From Helicobacteraceae bacterium (GTDB lineage: Bacteria; Campylobacterota; Campylobacteria; Campylobacterales; SZUA-545), in contig JAITUT010000013.1 of the NCBI GenBank assembly GCA_031286325.1, positions 1-64,000 of the forward strand: a DNA stretch of 64,000 nucleotides, in the 5' to 3' direction. The notes under the pieces were generated by a model. It saw only the letters and a program-made list of their open reading frames with translations, ran no database searches and was not told the origin of the DNA. Shown piece by piece: positions 22,226 to 31,528 of this stretch (the stretch's first letter is position 1; every line of letters starts with the position of its first letter). Position numbers and translations under genes: made by a program.

Positions 22226-24071
22226 ATTTTTGATCTACTAAATTTGCCTCTAAACGCGCGTCAAAATCATTTGCGATCTTATATGTAGCCTCAAATTTTG
22301 CCGCGCGCCTCGCCGTCTTTTTGGCGGCTTTTTCGCTGAGATCGTAGTCTTCTTTGGCTTCTATAACGGCGCGGATTTTTTCGCCCGCGCTGAAAACCGC
22401 GCCGATCGCGCCGCCCGCGTAAAAATCCTCTTTGCCCTCTAAATTTTCGCCTAAATTAAAGTCTAAATCCAAAAGCGCGTAAAGCAAAAATTTTTCGCCG
22501 CCGCACGCAACTCCCGCGCCGCCTTTTGCGTAATAAAAATCATTCTTTTTATCGAAAATTTTAGGGTTTTCGTAACCTAATTTAAGCCGCCACGAAATTG
22601 GCTTAAAAAACTCGTCTATCGGGCTGAAACTCTCTATATTTAACAATGTAAATTCGCGCAAATATAAACTATTGTTTTGATCGTATTTGAGCCAAAAATC
22701 AAACGCCGAAACCCCGCTTGAAAACAAATATCCGTCTAACGGATCGCTCAAATTATGATAAGAGGGTCTAACGCGAAAATCGCCGCTTTTTATTTTTGCC
22801 TTTTCGGCGAAATTATTAACGCTCGCGCCGATCGCGGCGCGCGAAATTTTATGCCCTAAATCTGGGCGTTTGGGGGTTTTAATTTCAACGGCTTTTTCGC
22901 GCTTTTTTAATTTACTTCTGGATCGCAATAGATCAAAATATAATTTTTTATATTCCTCAGTTTCAATTTTATCTTTATTAAACAAATAAAGCGAGTATTC
23001 CATAGCGATTTCCAGCGCGTCGATTTTCTCGTCTTCCGTTAAATTTTCTATTGTTTTGGCGATCTCGGCTCGTTCATCAACTATATCTTTCGCCGCGCTT
23101 ATGCTTTTCGCATTTGAATTGGCGGCTAAATTCTCTATGATCATAGTTTGCGACGGACGAAATTTCACGCTTAAAATCATATTATTTTCTCTCGTTATTT
23201 CGCGCACGGTATCAATTGGCGGCACAAAAATTAAAAAGTCCTCCGCCGCTTGATTTTTCGCGAAGCGCAACGATTCATAAAGCACAAAAGAGCAATTTTC
23301 GTAAAAGAAAAAATAATCTCTGTAAAAGTGGTTTAGCTCCCACGCGCGCAACAAAAATCTGTCAATTTCTTCCCGCGTAAAATCTAACTCGTATTCCCAC
23401 ATATTTCTACGCTCAAAATCGTTATATTCTTTCGCTTTTTCAGCGTAAGGAAGCGCGGAAAAATACGCGGGATAAAATCCTAATAATCCCTTGAATGTAT
23501 AAATCACGGCGTTATCGTCGTCAGACGCGGCGGCGGCGTAATTGATCGCGTAACTTGTGAGCGCGTTTACACTCTCGTTTTTATCAATTCTAACAAATGT
23601 GTGCCCGAACATTGAAGCGGGATTATTTATATACTCCGCGGGAAAAACTAGAAACATCTTTTCTCCGCGCGTTGCGTTAAACCAATGATCAAACTCCTCG
23701 CAGCTTTTAGGTTTTAATAATTTTTCGTCAATATCAAGCGCGGTTTTAAGAAATTCGTAACGCGAAGTATAAATACATCTAGGATCAATTGATCTGTTGT
23801 GTTCGTATTCGCCGCGAACAAAATTCTCAATAGTGGCGATCAACTCTTTTTTAGGATTCGTTTTGCCGTCAATCGCTAGAAAAAAAATAGGATCGTCCAT
23901 TACGCTCTTTTCACCGCCGAAAAAAGCTTTTTCATATCCGACAATTCTACGCCATTCTACGCTATTATGTAAATCTGTTGAAACCGCTTTGTCTATTAAA
24001 ATCCGCTCGTAATTTTCCGCGCGCGCGATCAGGGCAAACAATAACAAAGCGCAAACGGCGAAAAACCTCAT
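22173..24071 (-). CDS. DUF4105-like membrane-associated protein (start moved to MRFFAVCALLLFALIARAE)
   Basis: 'MFLVFPAEYINNPASMFGHTFVRIDK' and 'FYRDYFFFYENCSFVLYE' motifs; the ORF-track N-terminus lies antisense/out of frame over a neighbouring gene, so the signal-peptide start is preferred. Confidence 0.8.
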   Translation of the reverse strand: MRFFAVCALLLFALIARAENYERILIDKAVSTDLHNSVEWRRIVGYEKAFFGGEKSVMDDPIFFLAIDGKTNPKKELIATIENFVRGEYEHNRSIDPRCIYTSRYEFLKTALDIDEKLLKPKSCEEFDHWFNATRGEKMFLVFPAEYINNPASMFGHTFVRIDKNESVNALTSYAINYAAAASDDDNAVIYTFKGLLGFYPAYFSALPYAEKAKEYNDFERRNMWEYELDFTREEIDRFLLRAWELNHFYRDYFFFYENCSFVLYESLRFAKNQAAEDFLIFVPPIDTVREITRENNMILSVKFRPSQTMIIENLAANSNAKSISAAKDIVDERAEIAKTIENLTEDEKIDALEIAMEYSLYLFNKDKIETEEYKKLYFDLLRSRSKLKKREKAVEIKTPKRPDLGHKISRAAIGASVNNFAEKAKIKSGDFRVRPSYHNLSDPLDGYLFSSGVSAFDFWLKYDQNNSLYLREFTLLNIESFSPIDEFFKPISWRLKLGYENPKIFDKKNDFYYAKGGAGVACGGEKFLLYALLDLDFNLGENLEGKEDFYAGGAIGAVFSAGEKIRAVIEAKEDYDLSEKAAKKTARRAAKFEATYKIANDFDARLEANLVDQKFAERNLYEARFFVDMFF

Positions 24072-24093
24072 TAAATCCTCGTTTCGGAGCAAT

Positions 24094-24132
24094 AAAAAAG
24101 GGCGACCGGCATTATGCCAAATCGCCCTGTTA
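24094..24132 (-). terminator. Rho-independent terminator of the leftward DUF3015 gene
   Basis: Minus strand AGGGCGA TTTGGCATAATGCCGG TCGCCCT TTTTTT, ~20 nt after the stop codon. Confidence 0.85.
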
Positions 24133-24147
24133 GGAAAAGTCCTTAAA

Positions 24148-24612
24148 TTAAAGGACTTGATCCATATTCGCCAATACTTCGCCAGCGGTAATATCCGATT
24201 TGGTGAAGATTTTGTCAAAGTTTGCTTGCGTAGCCGCGAAGAACGCTGGTTTGTCGTTAACGCCCGCGAGGTCGGCGAAAGCGTCAAGGGTTTCGCCCTC
24301 GCCTTTTGCCATATCAGCCGCGAGTTTCTCCAGATTTTGGCTCGCGAAGTTGTTCAACTCCTCGTTTTGCGCCCAAACGCCGCCAGGGTTGCAGCCGCTG
24401 GTGCCGGTGGTCATACCGAAAGTTTGGTTGCCGAGAGTGCCGTTAAATGTACTTGCGACAATGTTCATCACTAAGTCATTCGGCTTCTCTTTGGTGAAAA
24501 GCATATAGCCCAAGCCGCAACCTGTTACGGGGTATTTCGCTCCGCCCATATTGGCTGTCGCGGTAGTTGCCACTACCGCCGCGATCGCCGCGCACACTAA
24601 AACTTTTTTCAT
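24148..24612 (-). CDS. DUF3015-like secreted protein, copy A
   Basis: 154 aa, signal peptide, 'GCGLGYMLF', 'QTFGMTTGTSGCNPGG'; near-identical to copy B. Confidence 0.85.
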   Translation of the reverse strand: MKKVLVCAAIAAVVATTATANMGGAKYPVTGCGLGYMLFTKEKPNDLVMNIVASTFNGTLGNQTFGMTTGTSGCNPGGVWAQNEELNNFASQNLEKLAADMAKGEGETLDAFADLAGVNDKPAFFAATQANFDKIFTKSDITAGEVLANMDQVL

Positions 24613-24654
24613 GTCCGCTCCTTGTGGAGAATTTCACTAAAAAATCGGTCGTTT
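24148..24654 (-). repeat. Left arm of long inverted repeat (pairs with 25357-25864)
   Basis: Reverse complement begins aaaacgaccgattttttagtgaaattctccacaaggagcggacatgaaaaaagttttagtgtgcgcggcgatcgcggcggtagtggc, matching the right arm with few mismatches. Confidence 0.85.
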
Positions 24655-24698
24655 TGAATAGCCGATCTTAATAGCCTCGCAATTATATAACTCTTTTC

Positions 24699-25304
24699 TT
24701 AAAGCTTGCGATCCGCGCCGCGCCGCTTTAAAAAGAGAACGAGCGTGTTTCTATGCACTTTGAGGCGGCTCGCGATCGCGCTTTTGCTTAACTTTTGACG
24801 CAAAAGTTCGGCGATTTCGCTTTCGCGACCAGATAATTTGAGGGTGTTGCTTTGTCCTTTTGGTCGCCCAAGCCGCACGCCGTCGGCTTTGCGTTTCGCC
24901 AACGCTTCTTTCGTGCGGCGCGAAATGAGATCGCGCTCAATCTCCGCCGCGAGGCTGAACGCGAACGCCAACACTTTGCTGGAAATATCGTCCCCTAGTT
25001 TGTAACCGTCTTTGATCGTCAGGACTTTAGCGCCCTTTACAAGTAGCAAATTCAAGACGCTCATAATTTGAAAAAGGTTGCGCCCAAAGCGCGAAAGCTC
25101 GCTTGAAACTATTAAATCGCCCTCTTTGACCCAGCGCAAAAGTTTGCCGAATTTGCGATCTTTTAGCTCTTTTTTCGCGCTGATTTTTTCCTCAATCCAG
25201 CGATCGATTACGATCTTGTTCAGCGCGGCGAAACGTTCGATTTCAAAACGCTGATTTTCGGTATTTTGCCGCTCGCTGCTCACGCGAATATAGCCGTAAT
25301 TCAT
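24699..25304 (-). CDS. Serine recombinase / DNA invertase, Mpi-like
   Basis: 'MNYGYIRVSSERQNTENQRFEIERF', 'VSSELSRFGRNLFQIM', 'TIKDGYKLGDDISSKVLAFAFSLAAEIERDLISRRTKEALAKRKADGVRLGRPKG', C-terminal HTH. Confidence 0.93.
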   Translation of the reverse strand: MNYGYIRVSSERQNTENQRFEIERFAALNKIVIDRWIEEKISAKKELKDRKFGKLLRWVKEGDLIVSSELSRFGRNLFQIMSVLNLLLVKGAKVLTIKDGYKLGDDISSKVLAFAFSLAAEIERDLISRRTKEALAKRKADGVRLGRPKGQSNTLKLSGRESEIAELLRQKLSKSAIASRLKVHRNTLVLFLKRRGADRKL

Positions 25305-25356
25305 CTTGCCTCCTCAAAAATTTTCGGGCAATTTTCGCACAAAAAAACGCGCAAAA

Positions 25357-25864
25357 AAAACGACCGATTTTTTAGTGCAATTCTCCACAAGGAACGGAAA
25401 TGAAAAAAGTTTTAGTGTGCGCGGCGATCGCGGCGGTAGTGGCGACCTCCGCGTCGGCTGGTAGCTTGGGCGGCGCGAAATACCCAGCTACAGGTTGCGG
25501 CTTGGGCTATATGCTTTTCAGCAAAGAGAAGCCGAATGACTTTGCGCTGAACCTTGTCGCAAGCATAGTTAACGCCACCGGTATGCAAAGTTTCGGCGTA
25601 ACCACCGGCACCAGCGGCTGCAACCCTGGCGGCGTTTGGGCGCAAAACGAGACGTTGAACAACTTCGCGAGCCAAAATTTGGAGAAACTCGCGGCTGATA
25701 TGGCAAAAGGCGAGGGCGAAACCCTTGACGCTTTCGCCGACCTCGCGGGTGTTAACGATAAACCGGCGTTTTTCGCGGCTACGCAAGCGAACTTTGACAA
25801 AATCTTCACCAAATCGGACATTACCGCTGGCGAAGTATTGGCGAATATGGACGCCGCGTTATAA
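25357..25864 (+). repeat. Right arm of long inverted repeat (pairs with 24148-24654)
   Basis: aaaacgaccgattttttagtgcaattctccacaaggaacggaaatgaaaaaagttttagtgtgcgcggcgatcgcggcggtagtggc; see left arm. Confidence 0.85.
25400..25864 (+). CDS. DUF3015-like secreted protein, copy B
   Basis: 154 aa; same 'NFASQNLEKLAADMAKGEGETLDAFADLAGVNDKPAFFAATQANFDKIFTKSDITAGEVLANMD' as copy A. Confidence 0.85.
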   Translation: MKKVLVCAAIAAVVATSASAGSLGGAKYPATGCGLGYMLFSKEKPNDFALNLVASIVNATGMQSFGVTTGTSGCNPGGVWAQNETLNNFASQNLEKLAADMAKGEGETLDAFADLAGVNDKPAFFAATQANFDKIFTKSDITAGEVLANMDAAL

Positions 25865-26061
25865 GATTACGGGCGAAAGTTTTTAGTTTTGTTAATATGT
25901 CGCGTATGTCTATCCGATTAAATACAATTAAACGCTTTTGCGTTTAATTTGGGTTTTGCGGCAAAACGCTTACAAGGAATAGGGCGAAGAAATTCGCCCC
26001 TCTGTCGTCTTTATGTTTATTTCAAATTTTCTTTTTCTTCGTTTTTCATTGCGGTTTTATT

Positions 26062-26568
26062 TTATGCTTCTTCGTTCCACCAAAATACATTTTCTATTTT
26101 CCCTGTTGGTTCGTTGCCAAGTTTAATGACAATTTCAAAATCCACTTTTCCCTCCGGGTCATAATCATAATCTTCGGGATCAAACATTTGTCTAACTGTA
26201 AAAATATATCTTCCATTATCTAACGGGATAAAAAGGTCTGAATTATGTTTTGCGGGAATTTGCTCATAGGCGTATTGCGCCGCCATTGTCAAATTTTCAT
26301 AATTGGTCAAATATAGTCGTCCGTTTGTTACAACAATGGATTTGTCAAATTCTCGAAAGGCTTTTTTATTAGTCGCCTTGTCTAAAATCGCAACTGTCCA
26401 CCAGCCCTCCATTCCGGTTGCCCAAATGATTAAGTTTTCCTTGTTCATTTCTTCTAGAAACCTAGCAAAAAGTTCGGGTAATTCCCAATCTTCATTAACA
26501 AACGTATTGTATTTTTCGGCATTGACAATCGCCATAAATCCGCTATCGTCCGTAATGTCTAATTTCAT
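26062..26568 (-). CDS. Hypothetical protein, acidic (start MKLDITDDSGF preferred)
   Basis: Coherent ORF with AT-richer composition than its neighbours; no family recognised. Confidence 0.65.
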   Translation of the reverse strand: MKLDITDDSGFMAIVNAEKYNTFVNEDWELPELFARFLEEMNKENLIIWATGMEGWWTVAILDKATNKKAFREFDKSIVVTNGRLYLTNYENLTMAAQYAYEQIPAKHNSDLFIPLDNGRYIFTVRQMFDPEDYDYDPEGKVDFEIVIKLGNEPTGKIENVFWWNEEA

Positions 26569-26602
26569 ACTCTTTTCTCTAAATGGGAGCATATACGATT
26601 TT

Positions 26603-27532
26603 CTAAAACTTCCACCAATTGCTTTTAGTTTCGGGCGAGTTTAGCTCGTTAATGAGTTTGCAGGAGCCTAATTCACAGGCTTTTTGCGCGTCTTGCGTAG
26701 CTTTTTCCTCATTGCCCATTGACAAGTAAATTCTGCTGCGCAGTTCATAGACGGCGGCGTCTTTGGGCGCGAGCGAAACCGCTTTATCCGCGTCCGCTAA
26801 CGCGCCTTGTTTATTGCCGACTTTCATATACGTCTCCGCGCGATGCGAATACGGCTCGCGCGACTGCGGAATAAGCTTGATCGCCTCGGCGTAATTTGTG
26901 AGCGCGCGCTGCGAGTCGCCCGTGTTTCTATACGCGTCCCCCAAATACAAATAGGCGTCGCCGCTCTGGCTGTCGTTTTTGATATATGTCGTGAGATCGC
27001 TGATCCCTTTTGCGTTTTCGCTCGCGCTGACATACGCCTTTCCGCGCTTTAAGTAGCCTTTGATCGCGGCGTTGTCCTTTTCCATCGCGCGGGCGTAATC
27101 ATCGGCGGCGGCTTTGTAATTTTGCGACGCGAAATACGCGTCCCCGCGCCCGAAGTAAATTTCAGCGTTCGGCGAGTTATTAATGGCGATGTTGTAGTCC
27201 AAAATCGCGGCTTTGTAGTCGCCCAGCGCGACGTATGCCTCGGCGCGAAGCGGGTGCGCTTTAGTCGCGGCTTTGCCGCCGATGCCGATCGCTTTTGTGT
27301 AATCCGCGATTGCCATATTGTAATTTTCAATTTTCGCGAAAGCCTCGCCGCGCGAAATAAACGCGAGCCCGTTGCGCGGGCGGGCTTTGAGCTCCTTGTT
27401 GAACTCCGAGATCGCCGCGCGATAATTTTTCTGCGTCATCAGCAAAAGCCCGCGATCGTAGTAGCTGGCGGCGGCGTGTAACGAGAGCGCGCAAGCGGCG
27501 CATAGCAAGATCGTTAAAAGCGACTTTTTCAT
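26603..27532 (-). CDS. TPR repeat protein with signal peptide
   Basis: Repeated 'A..Y..RG.AY...G.Y..AI.DY..AI' units. Confidence 0.9.
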   Translation of the reverse strand: MKKSLLTILLCAACALSLHAAASYYDRGLLLMTQKNYRAAISEFNKELKARPRNGLAFISRGEAFAKIENYNMAIADYTKAIGIGGKAATKAHPLRAEAYVALGDYKAAILDYNIAINNSPNAEIYFGRGDAYFASQNYKAAADDYARAMEKDNAAIKGYLKRGKAYVSASENAKGISDLTTYIKNDSQSGDAYLYLGDAYRNTGDSQRALTNYAEAIKLIPQSREPYSHRAETYMKVGNKQGALADADKAVSLAPKDAAVYELRSRIYLSMGNEEKATQDAQKACELGSCKLINELNSPETKSNWWKF

Positions 27533-27588
27533 TGGGATTCCTTAAATTGTTGAATTTTAGAAATGAAGTTTAGCAAAATTTACAAAGA

Positions 27589-28422
27589 CTAATTTTTGCG
27601 CGTTAAACGCTCATACCAAACCGCGCTCTTTTCGCCCGTGAGTTTGGCGAGGATTTTTGATAGCGGCTTGATCGGCGCTTTGAGATTTAGCAAATCGTTT
27701 ACGATCTCGCCGTTTCGCGATTTTGCGCCCGCCTCAAAGACCGCGATCGTCCATTCGCCTTTGGTGTTGCTGGTTTTGAGGAAGTTGTAAAAAGCCGCCG
27801 CGTCGCCGAAAAACCTGTTTTCGTGGAGTTTCGTCATCTCTTTGAAAGCGGCGATTTTAGCGTTCGGCGCGATTTGCAGGGTAAGCTCGGCGAAATTGGC
27901 GATCCTATGCGGCGATTCATAGAAAATTATCGGCAAATTTTGGCTCAACGCATCCGACATCTCTTTTTTGCGCGCCTCGCGCTTATGCGGCAAAAATCCG
28001 TGAAAAATAAAGCGCGTTTGCTCAAAACCGCTCGCGGCAAACGCTGTGATCGCCGCGTTCGCGCCCGGCAAAACTTCGTAACCGATTTTGTTTTGTTGGC
28101 AAAAACTCACAAGTTTCGAGCCGGGATCGCTGACGCAAGGCATTCCCGCGTCGCTGGCGTAAACGCAATTTTTCTTGAAAATTTCTGGGTTTAAGCTCTC
28201 TAAAAATTCTTGTTCATTGTGGGAATGGACGGAAAAAAATTCTGGATTTTCGCAAAATTTCAGCCGCGGGAGATCGCTAAAACGCTTTTTAACGATCGCG
28301 ATGAGTTTTTTCGTAACGCGCGTGTCTTCGCATAGAAAAATCTCGCCCTCCGCGATCACGTAAATCGCGCGGAGGGAGAGGTCGTTAATGTTGCCGATTG
28401 GCGTTGGTATCAAGACCAACAA
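27589..28422 (-). CDS. rsmI: 16S rRNA (cytidine(1402)-2'-O)-methyltransferase
   Basis: 'LVLIPTPIGNINDLSLRAIYVIAEGEIFLCEDTRVTKKL', 'YASDAGMPCVSDPGSKLV', 'FYESPHRIANF'. Confidence 0.95.
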   Translation of the reverse strand: MLVLIPTPIGNINDLSLRAIYVIAEGEIFLCEDTRVTKKLIAIVKKRFSDLPRLKFCENPEFFSVHSHNEQEFLESLNPEIFKKNCVYASDAGMPCVSDPGSKLVSFCQQNKIGYEVLPGANAAITAFAASGFEQTRFIFHGFLPHKREARKKEMSDALSQNLPIIFYESPHRIANFAELTLQIAPNAKIAAFKEMTKLHENRFFGDAAAFYNFLKTSNTKGEWTIAVFEAGAKSRNGEIVNDLLNLKAPIKPLSKILAKLTGEKSAVWYERLTRKN

Positions 28423-28623
28423 TTACGCTAGCCCATACTTTTTGTTGAACTTCTCCACGCGACCCGTGGTATCCACGCTCTTTTCGCTGCCAGTGTAAAA
28501 GGGGTGGCACTTGTCGCAAATATCCAAACGAATAGACTCTTTCACGCTTTTGATCGTAAAAGTGTTGCCGCAGGCGCAGGTTACGCTACATTCCGCCAGT
28601 TTGGGGTGCAAGTCCTTTTTCAT
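28423..28623 (-). CDS. rpmE: 50S ribosomal protein L31
   Basis: '[64 protein letters not shown]'. Confidence 0.98.
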   Translation of the reverse strand: MKKDLHPKLAECSVTCACGNTFTIKSVKESIRLDICDKCHPFYTGSEKSVDTTGRVEKFNKKYGLA

Positions 28624-28755
28624 AGTATCCTCCTTTTCAAAAAATGAGGGATAATTATAGCCGAATCTATCTTAACCCGCTGCATTCGGGCTTCGGCGCA
28701 AATGATGTTTTTTAATAAGATTTGAATTTTAGTTACAAATCGAATGAGAGTTTCT

Positions 28756-30093
28756 CTACAAATTCTGCCCAAACCAGCGCGAAATATCGCTCCTGATCGT
28801 GTTGCGCAGTTGAATTCCCGCGATAAAGTCGCTGATATGCGCTTTTTTTAAGAGCGTTACAAGCCCGTTGCGATCTTGCGTCAAATACGGGTTGTCAACT
28901 TGCTCCAAATCGCCCAAAAACGCGATGCGCGATCCCTTGCCGAGCCTTGTGCCGAGCAACTTAATATCCGCGATCGAGGCGTTTTGCGCCTCGTCAAAGA
29001 TCACGAATTTACGCGAGATCGTAATGCCCCGCGCGTGCGCTAAATCCATAATTTCTATGTTGTTTTTGTCCATAAAGCGTTTTGTGGCGGCTTTGCTCTC
29101 CATAGTATTCACATCGCCGCTGTATTCCACCGCGTTCTTTAAGGATTTTTTGCGCAACTCCTCAATAATCAAATTGATCGCGCTGAAAAGCGGATACATA
29201 AAATAACTCAGTTTACGCTCTTCGTCGCCCGCTCTAAAGCCTAATCTTTCGTTGCTCGAAACCGCCTCGATCGTGTTGCGCAGATAGACGATCCCATCTA
29301 CGATCTCCTGCTCGCACAAGATCAGCCCCGCTTGCAAAGCCATTAGAGTCTTGCCGCTGCCAGTACTGCCGCTCACCGCGCTTACTTTATTCTGCGGGTG
29401 CGTCAAAATCGAGAGCATAAACTTCTGCTCCAAATTATGCGGCGCGACCACAAGCGAGTTGTAGTCGTAGAGCTTGTCAAAGTGGCACTCTTCTTTGTGT
29501 CCCGCCACTTGCAGGAAAAAGCGCGGTCGCCCGTTCTCGTCGCTCTCCTCGTATTGCGCCCACTCAGTCTTGCTCGCGTCGTCATTCGTCGCGCCCTGCT
29601 TGTGGAAAAATTCCAAATTTTTGTAATCGCTGACGGTGTCTTCATAGAACGATTCGGTCTTTACGCCGCGCGTTAAAGCGATGATTTTCAGCGAAATATC
29701 GTTGGTGATTAGTTTGAGGTTGTAACTTTTGGCGATCTCAACGATTTTTAAGTCGTTGCGATCGTTTTCGGCGTCGTAATTTTCGCGGTGAATCACGACA
29801 ATTTTGAATTGGCGATTTTCGCCCCCGCGATCGCACAAAAATTCGTAGAAGTGATCGCCCTCTTTTTCCTCGCCTTTTAGCTTTTTGGCGACGCTCGCGC
29901 TGCTGCCGATAAATGTGCGAAAAAAGGCGCGCGCGAAAAAGCCGACATTGGCGCGCTCGGTCTTTTTGCGATCAAGCTCTTCAAGCACAACATTCGTGAT
30001 ATAAATATCGTTTTCGCCGCCCGCGAAGAGCGAGTAGAGGTTATCGGGGTTGTCGAGAATTACCGATGTGTCAATCAGGAAGTGTTTTCGCAA
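28756..30093 (-). CDS. PIN domain + PhoH-like ATPase
   Basis: N-terminal PIN 'KHFLIDTSVILDNPDNL'; 'AVSGSTGSGKTLMALQAGL', 'FVIFDEAQNASIADIKLLGTRLGKGSRIAFLGDLEQVDNPYL'. Confidence 0.93.
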   Translation of the reverse strand: MRKHFLIDTSVILDNPDNLYSLFAGGENDIYITNVVLEELDRKKTERANVGFFARAFFRTFIGSSASVAKKLKGEEKEGDHFYEFLCDRGGENRQFKIVVIHRENYDAENDRNDLKIVEIAKSYNLKLITNDISLKIIALTRGVKTESFYEDTVSDYKNLEFFHKQGATNDDASKTEWAQYEESDENGRPRFFLQVAGHKEECHFDKLYDYNSLVVAPHNLEQKFMLSILTHPQNKVSAVSGSTGSGKTLMALQAGLILCEQEIVDGIVYLRNTIEAVSSNERLGFRAGDEERKLSYFMYPLFSAINLIIEELRKKSLKNAVEYSGDVNTMESKAATKRFMDKNNIEIMDLAHARGITISRKFVIFDEAQNASIADIKLLGTRLGKGSRIAFLGDLEQVDNPYLTQDRNGLVTLLKKAHISDFIAGIQLRNTIRSDISRWFGQNL

Positions 30094-30136
30094 CTTTGAG
30101 CCTTTGTGGTGAAATCCTATTTGTTTATAGCAAGTT

Positions 30137-30691
30137 TTATTCCTTAAAGATCGCCGCGCTTAAAAGAGCCGAGAGCGGCAAAATTCCAAGCGCGATCAAA
30201 AATGGCGCTAGCGCAAATAGCCCGCTTGCGATCAGCGCGATCGTTACGATCGCCAAAACGCCGTAGCCGATTAAACGAAGCGGCGCGAACGATCCTAGAA
30301 AATATCGTAATTTTTTGGGAGGCGGCGCGTCGTCTTTTTCTGTGTTTGGCGCATTTATCTCATTTGTTTCAGGGTTTGGCGCGATATTTTTTTCAGAAGC
30401 GTCTTTTTCTGTGTTTGGCGCGGTATTTTCGGCAATCGCGCCATTCTCCGCGATCGGCGCGTCCTCGTCAAAAAGTTCATGCGGATCGTCAATCGCGGTT
30501 AAATAGCCGTCATTCTCTCGCGCCGCGTTTTTGACCATTTTGGAGTAACTTGCGAAAGAAAAAGCCGCGACCAATAGAGACGAAACCGCCGCAGCGCAAA
30601 CATTCAAAAGCCAAATCCAACCGCCTATCGCGCCCAACGCGAAAGCCGCGATCAAAAACAACGCGCCGAAAACGGCGGCAAACTTTTTCAA
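30137..30691 (-). CDS. Hypothetical membrane protein with repetitive Asn/Pro/Glu-rich linker
   Basis: Two hydrophobic segments at each end; NAPNTEKDA / [21 protein letters not shown] repeats. Confidence 0.65.
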   Translation of the reverse strand: MKKFAAVFGALFLIAAFALGAIGGWIWLLNVCAAAVSSLLVAAFSFASYSKMVKNAARENDGYLTAIDDPHELFDEDAPIAENGAIAENTAPNTEKDASEKNIAPNPETNEINAPNTEKDDAPPPKKLRYFLGSFAPLRLIGYGVLAIVTIALIASGLFALAPFLIALGILPLSALLSAAIFKE

Positions 30692-31521
30692 CTTCGTTTC
30701 ACAACCTCGTCAATCGCTTTTAATTGCGCAAGAAGCGCGCCCAGATCGGCAAACGCGATCATATTTGGTCCATCGCACGGCGCGCGAGCTGGCTCGGGGT
30801 GCGTCTCAATAAATAGCCCAGCAATGCCCGCGCCCACAGCCGCGCGCGCCAAAACTGGCGCAAATTCTCTCTGTCCGCCGCTGCAACCCGCGCCCGCGCC
30901 CGGAAGTTGAACGGAATGAGTCGCGTCAAAAATTACGGGATGTTTCGTCTCCGCCATCACCGCAAAGGATCGCATATCCACGACCAAATTGTTGTAGCCG
31001 AATGCGGCGCCGCGCTCGCAAAGGGCGATCGCCTTGTTGCCCGTAGCGGTCGCTTTCGCCAGCACGGATTCCATCTCCCAAGGCGAAAGAAATTGTCCTT
31101 TTTTAATGTTTAAGGGCTTCATCGCGCGAGCCGCCGCCTGAATAAAGTCCGTCTGGCGGCACAAAAACGCCGGCGTCTGCAACATATCTACGACCTTTGC
31201 CGCGGGCGCGGCTTGACCCTCCTCGTGAATATCCGTCAAAACCGCCACGCCGATTTCGCGCCGCACGCGCTCTAAAATACGCAAGCCCTCGTCCATTCCC
31301 ACGCCGCGAAAACCGCTCGCGCTCGTGCGGTTTGCCTTATCGAAACTTGATTTGTAAATGAACGGAATGTCAAGCGCGGCAAAAATTTCGCGTAACTTTT
31401 CGGCGGTCTTTAAGGCGAAATCTAAGCCCTCCATAGCGCAAGGACCCGCGATCACGGCAAGCGGGCGGTTATTCGCGAAAACTATATCTTTCGCGGGTGA
31501 TTTAACTGCGACTTCTACCAT
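30688..31521 (-). CDS. kdsA: 3-deoxy-8-phosphooctulonate synthase (KDO-8-P synthase)
   Basis: '[21 protein letters not shown]', '[30 protein letters not shown]', '[13 protein letters not shown]'. Confidence 0.97.
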   Translation of the reverse strand: MVEVAVKSPAKDIVFANNRPLAVIAGPCAMEGLDFALKTAEKLREIFAALDIPFIYKSSFDKANRTSASGFRGVGMDEGLRILERVRREIGVAVLTDIHEEGQAAPAAKVVDMLQTPAFLCRQTDFIQAAARAMKPLNIKKGQFLSPWEMESVLAKATATGNKAIALCERGAAFGYNNLVVDMRSFAVMAETKHPVIFDATHSVQLPGAGAGCSGGQREFAPVLARAAVGAGIAGLFIETHPEPARAPCDGPNMIAFADLGALLAQLKAIDEVVKRS

Positions 31522-31528
31522 TTTGCCC

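Noticed and set aside
24072-24287. N-terminal extension of the DUF4105-like ORF
   Set aside because: Non-signal-like sequence that overlaps the DUF3015 gene and its terminator; MRFFAVCALLLFALIARAE is a normal signal peptide start
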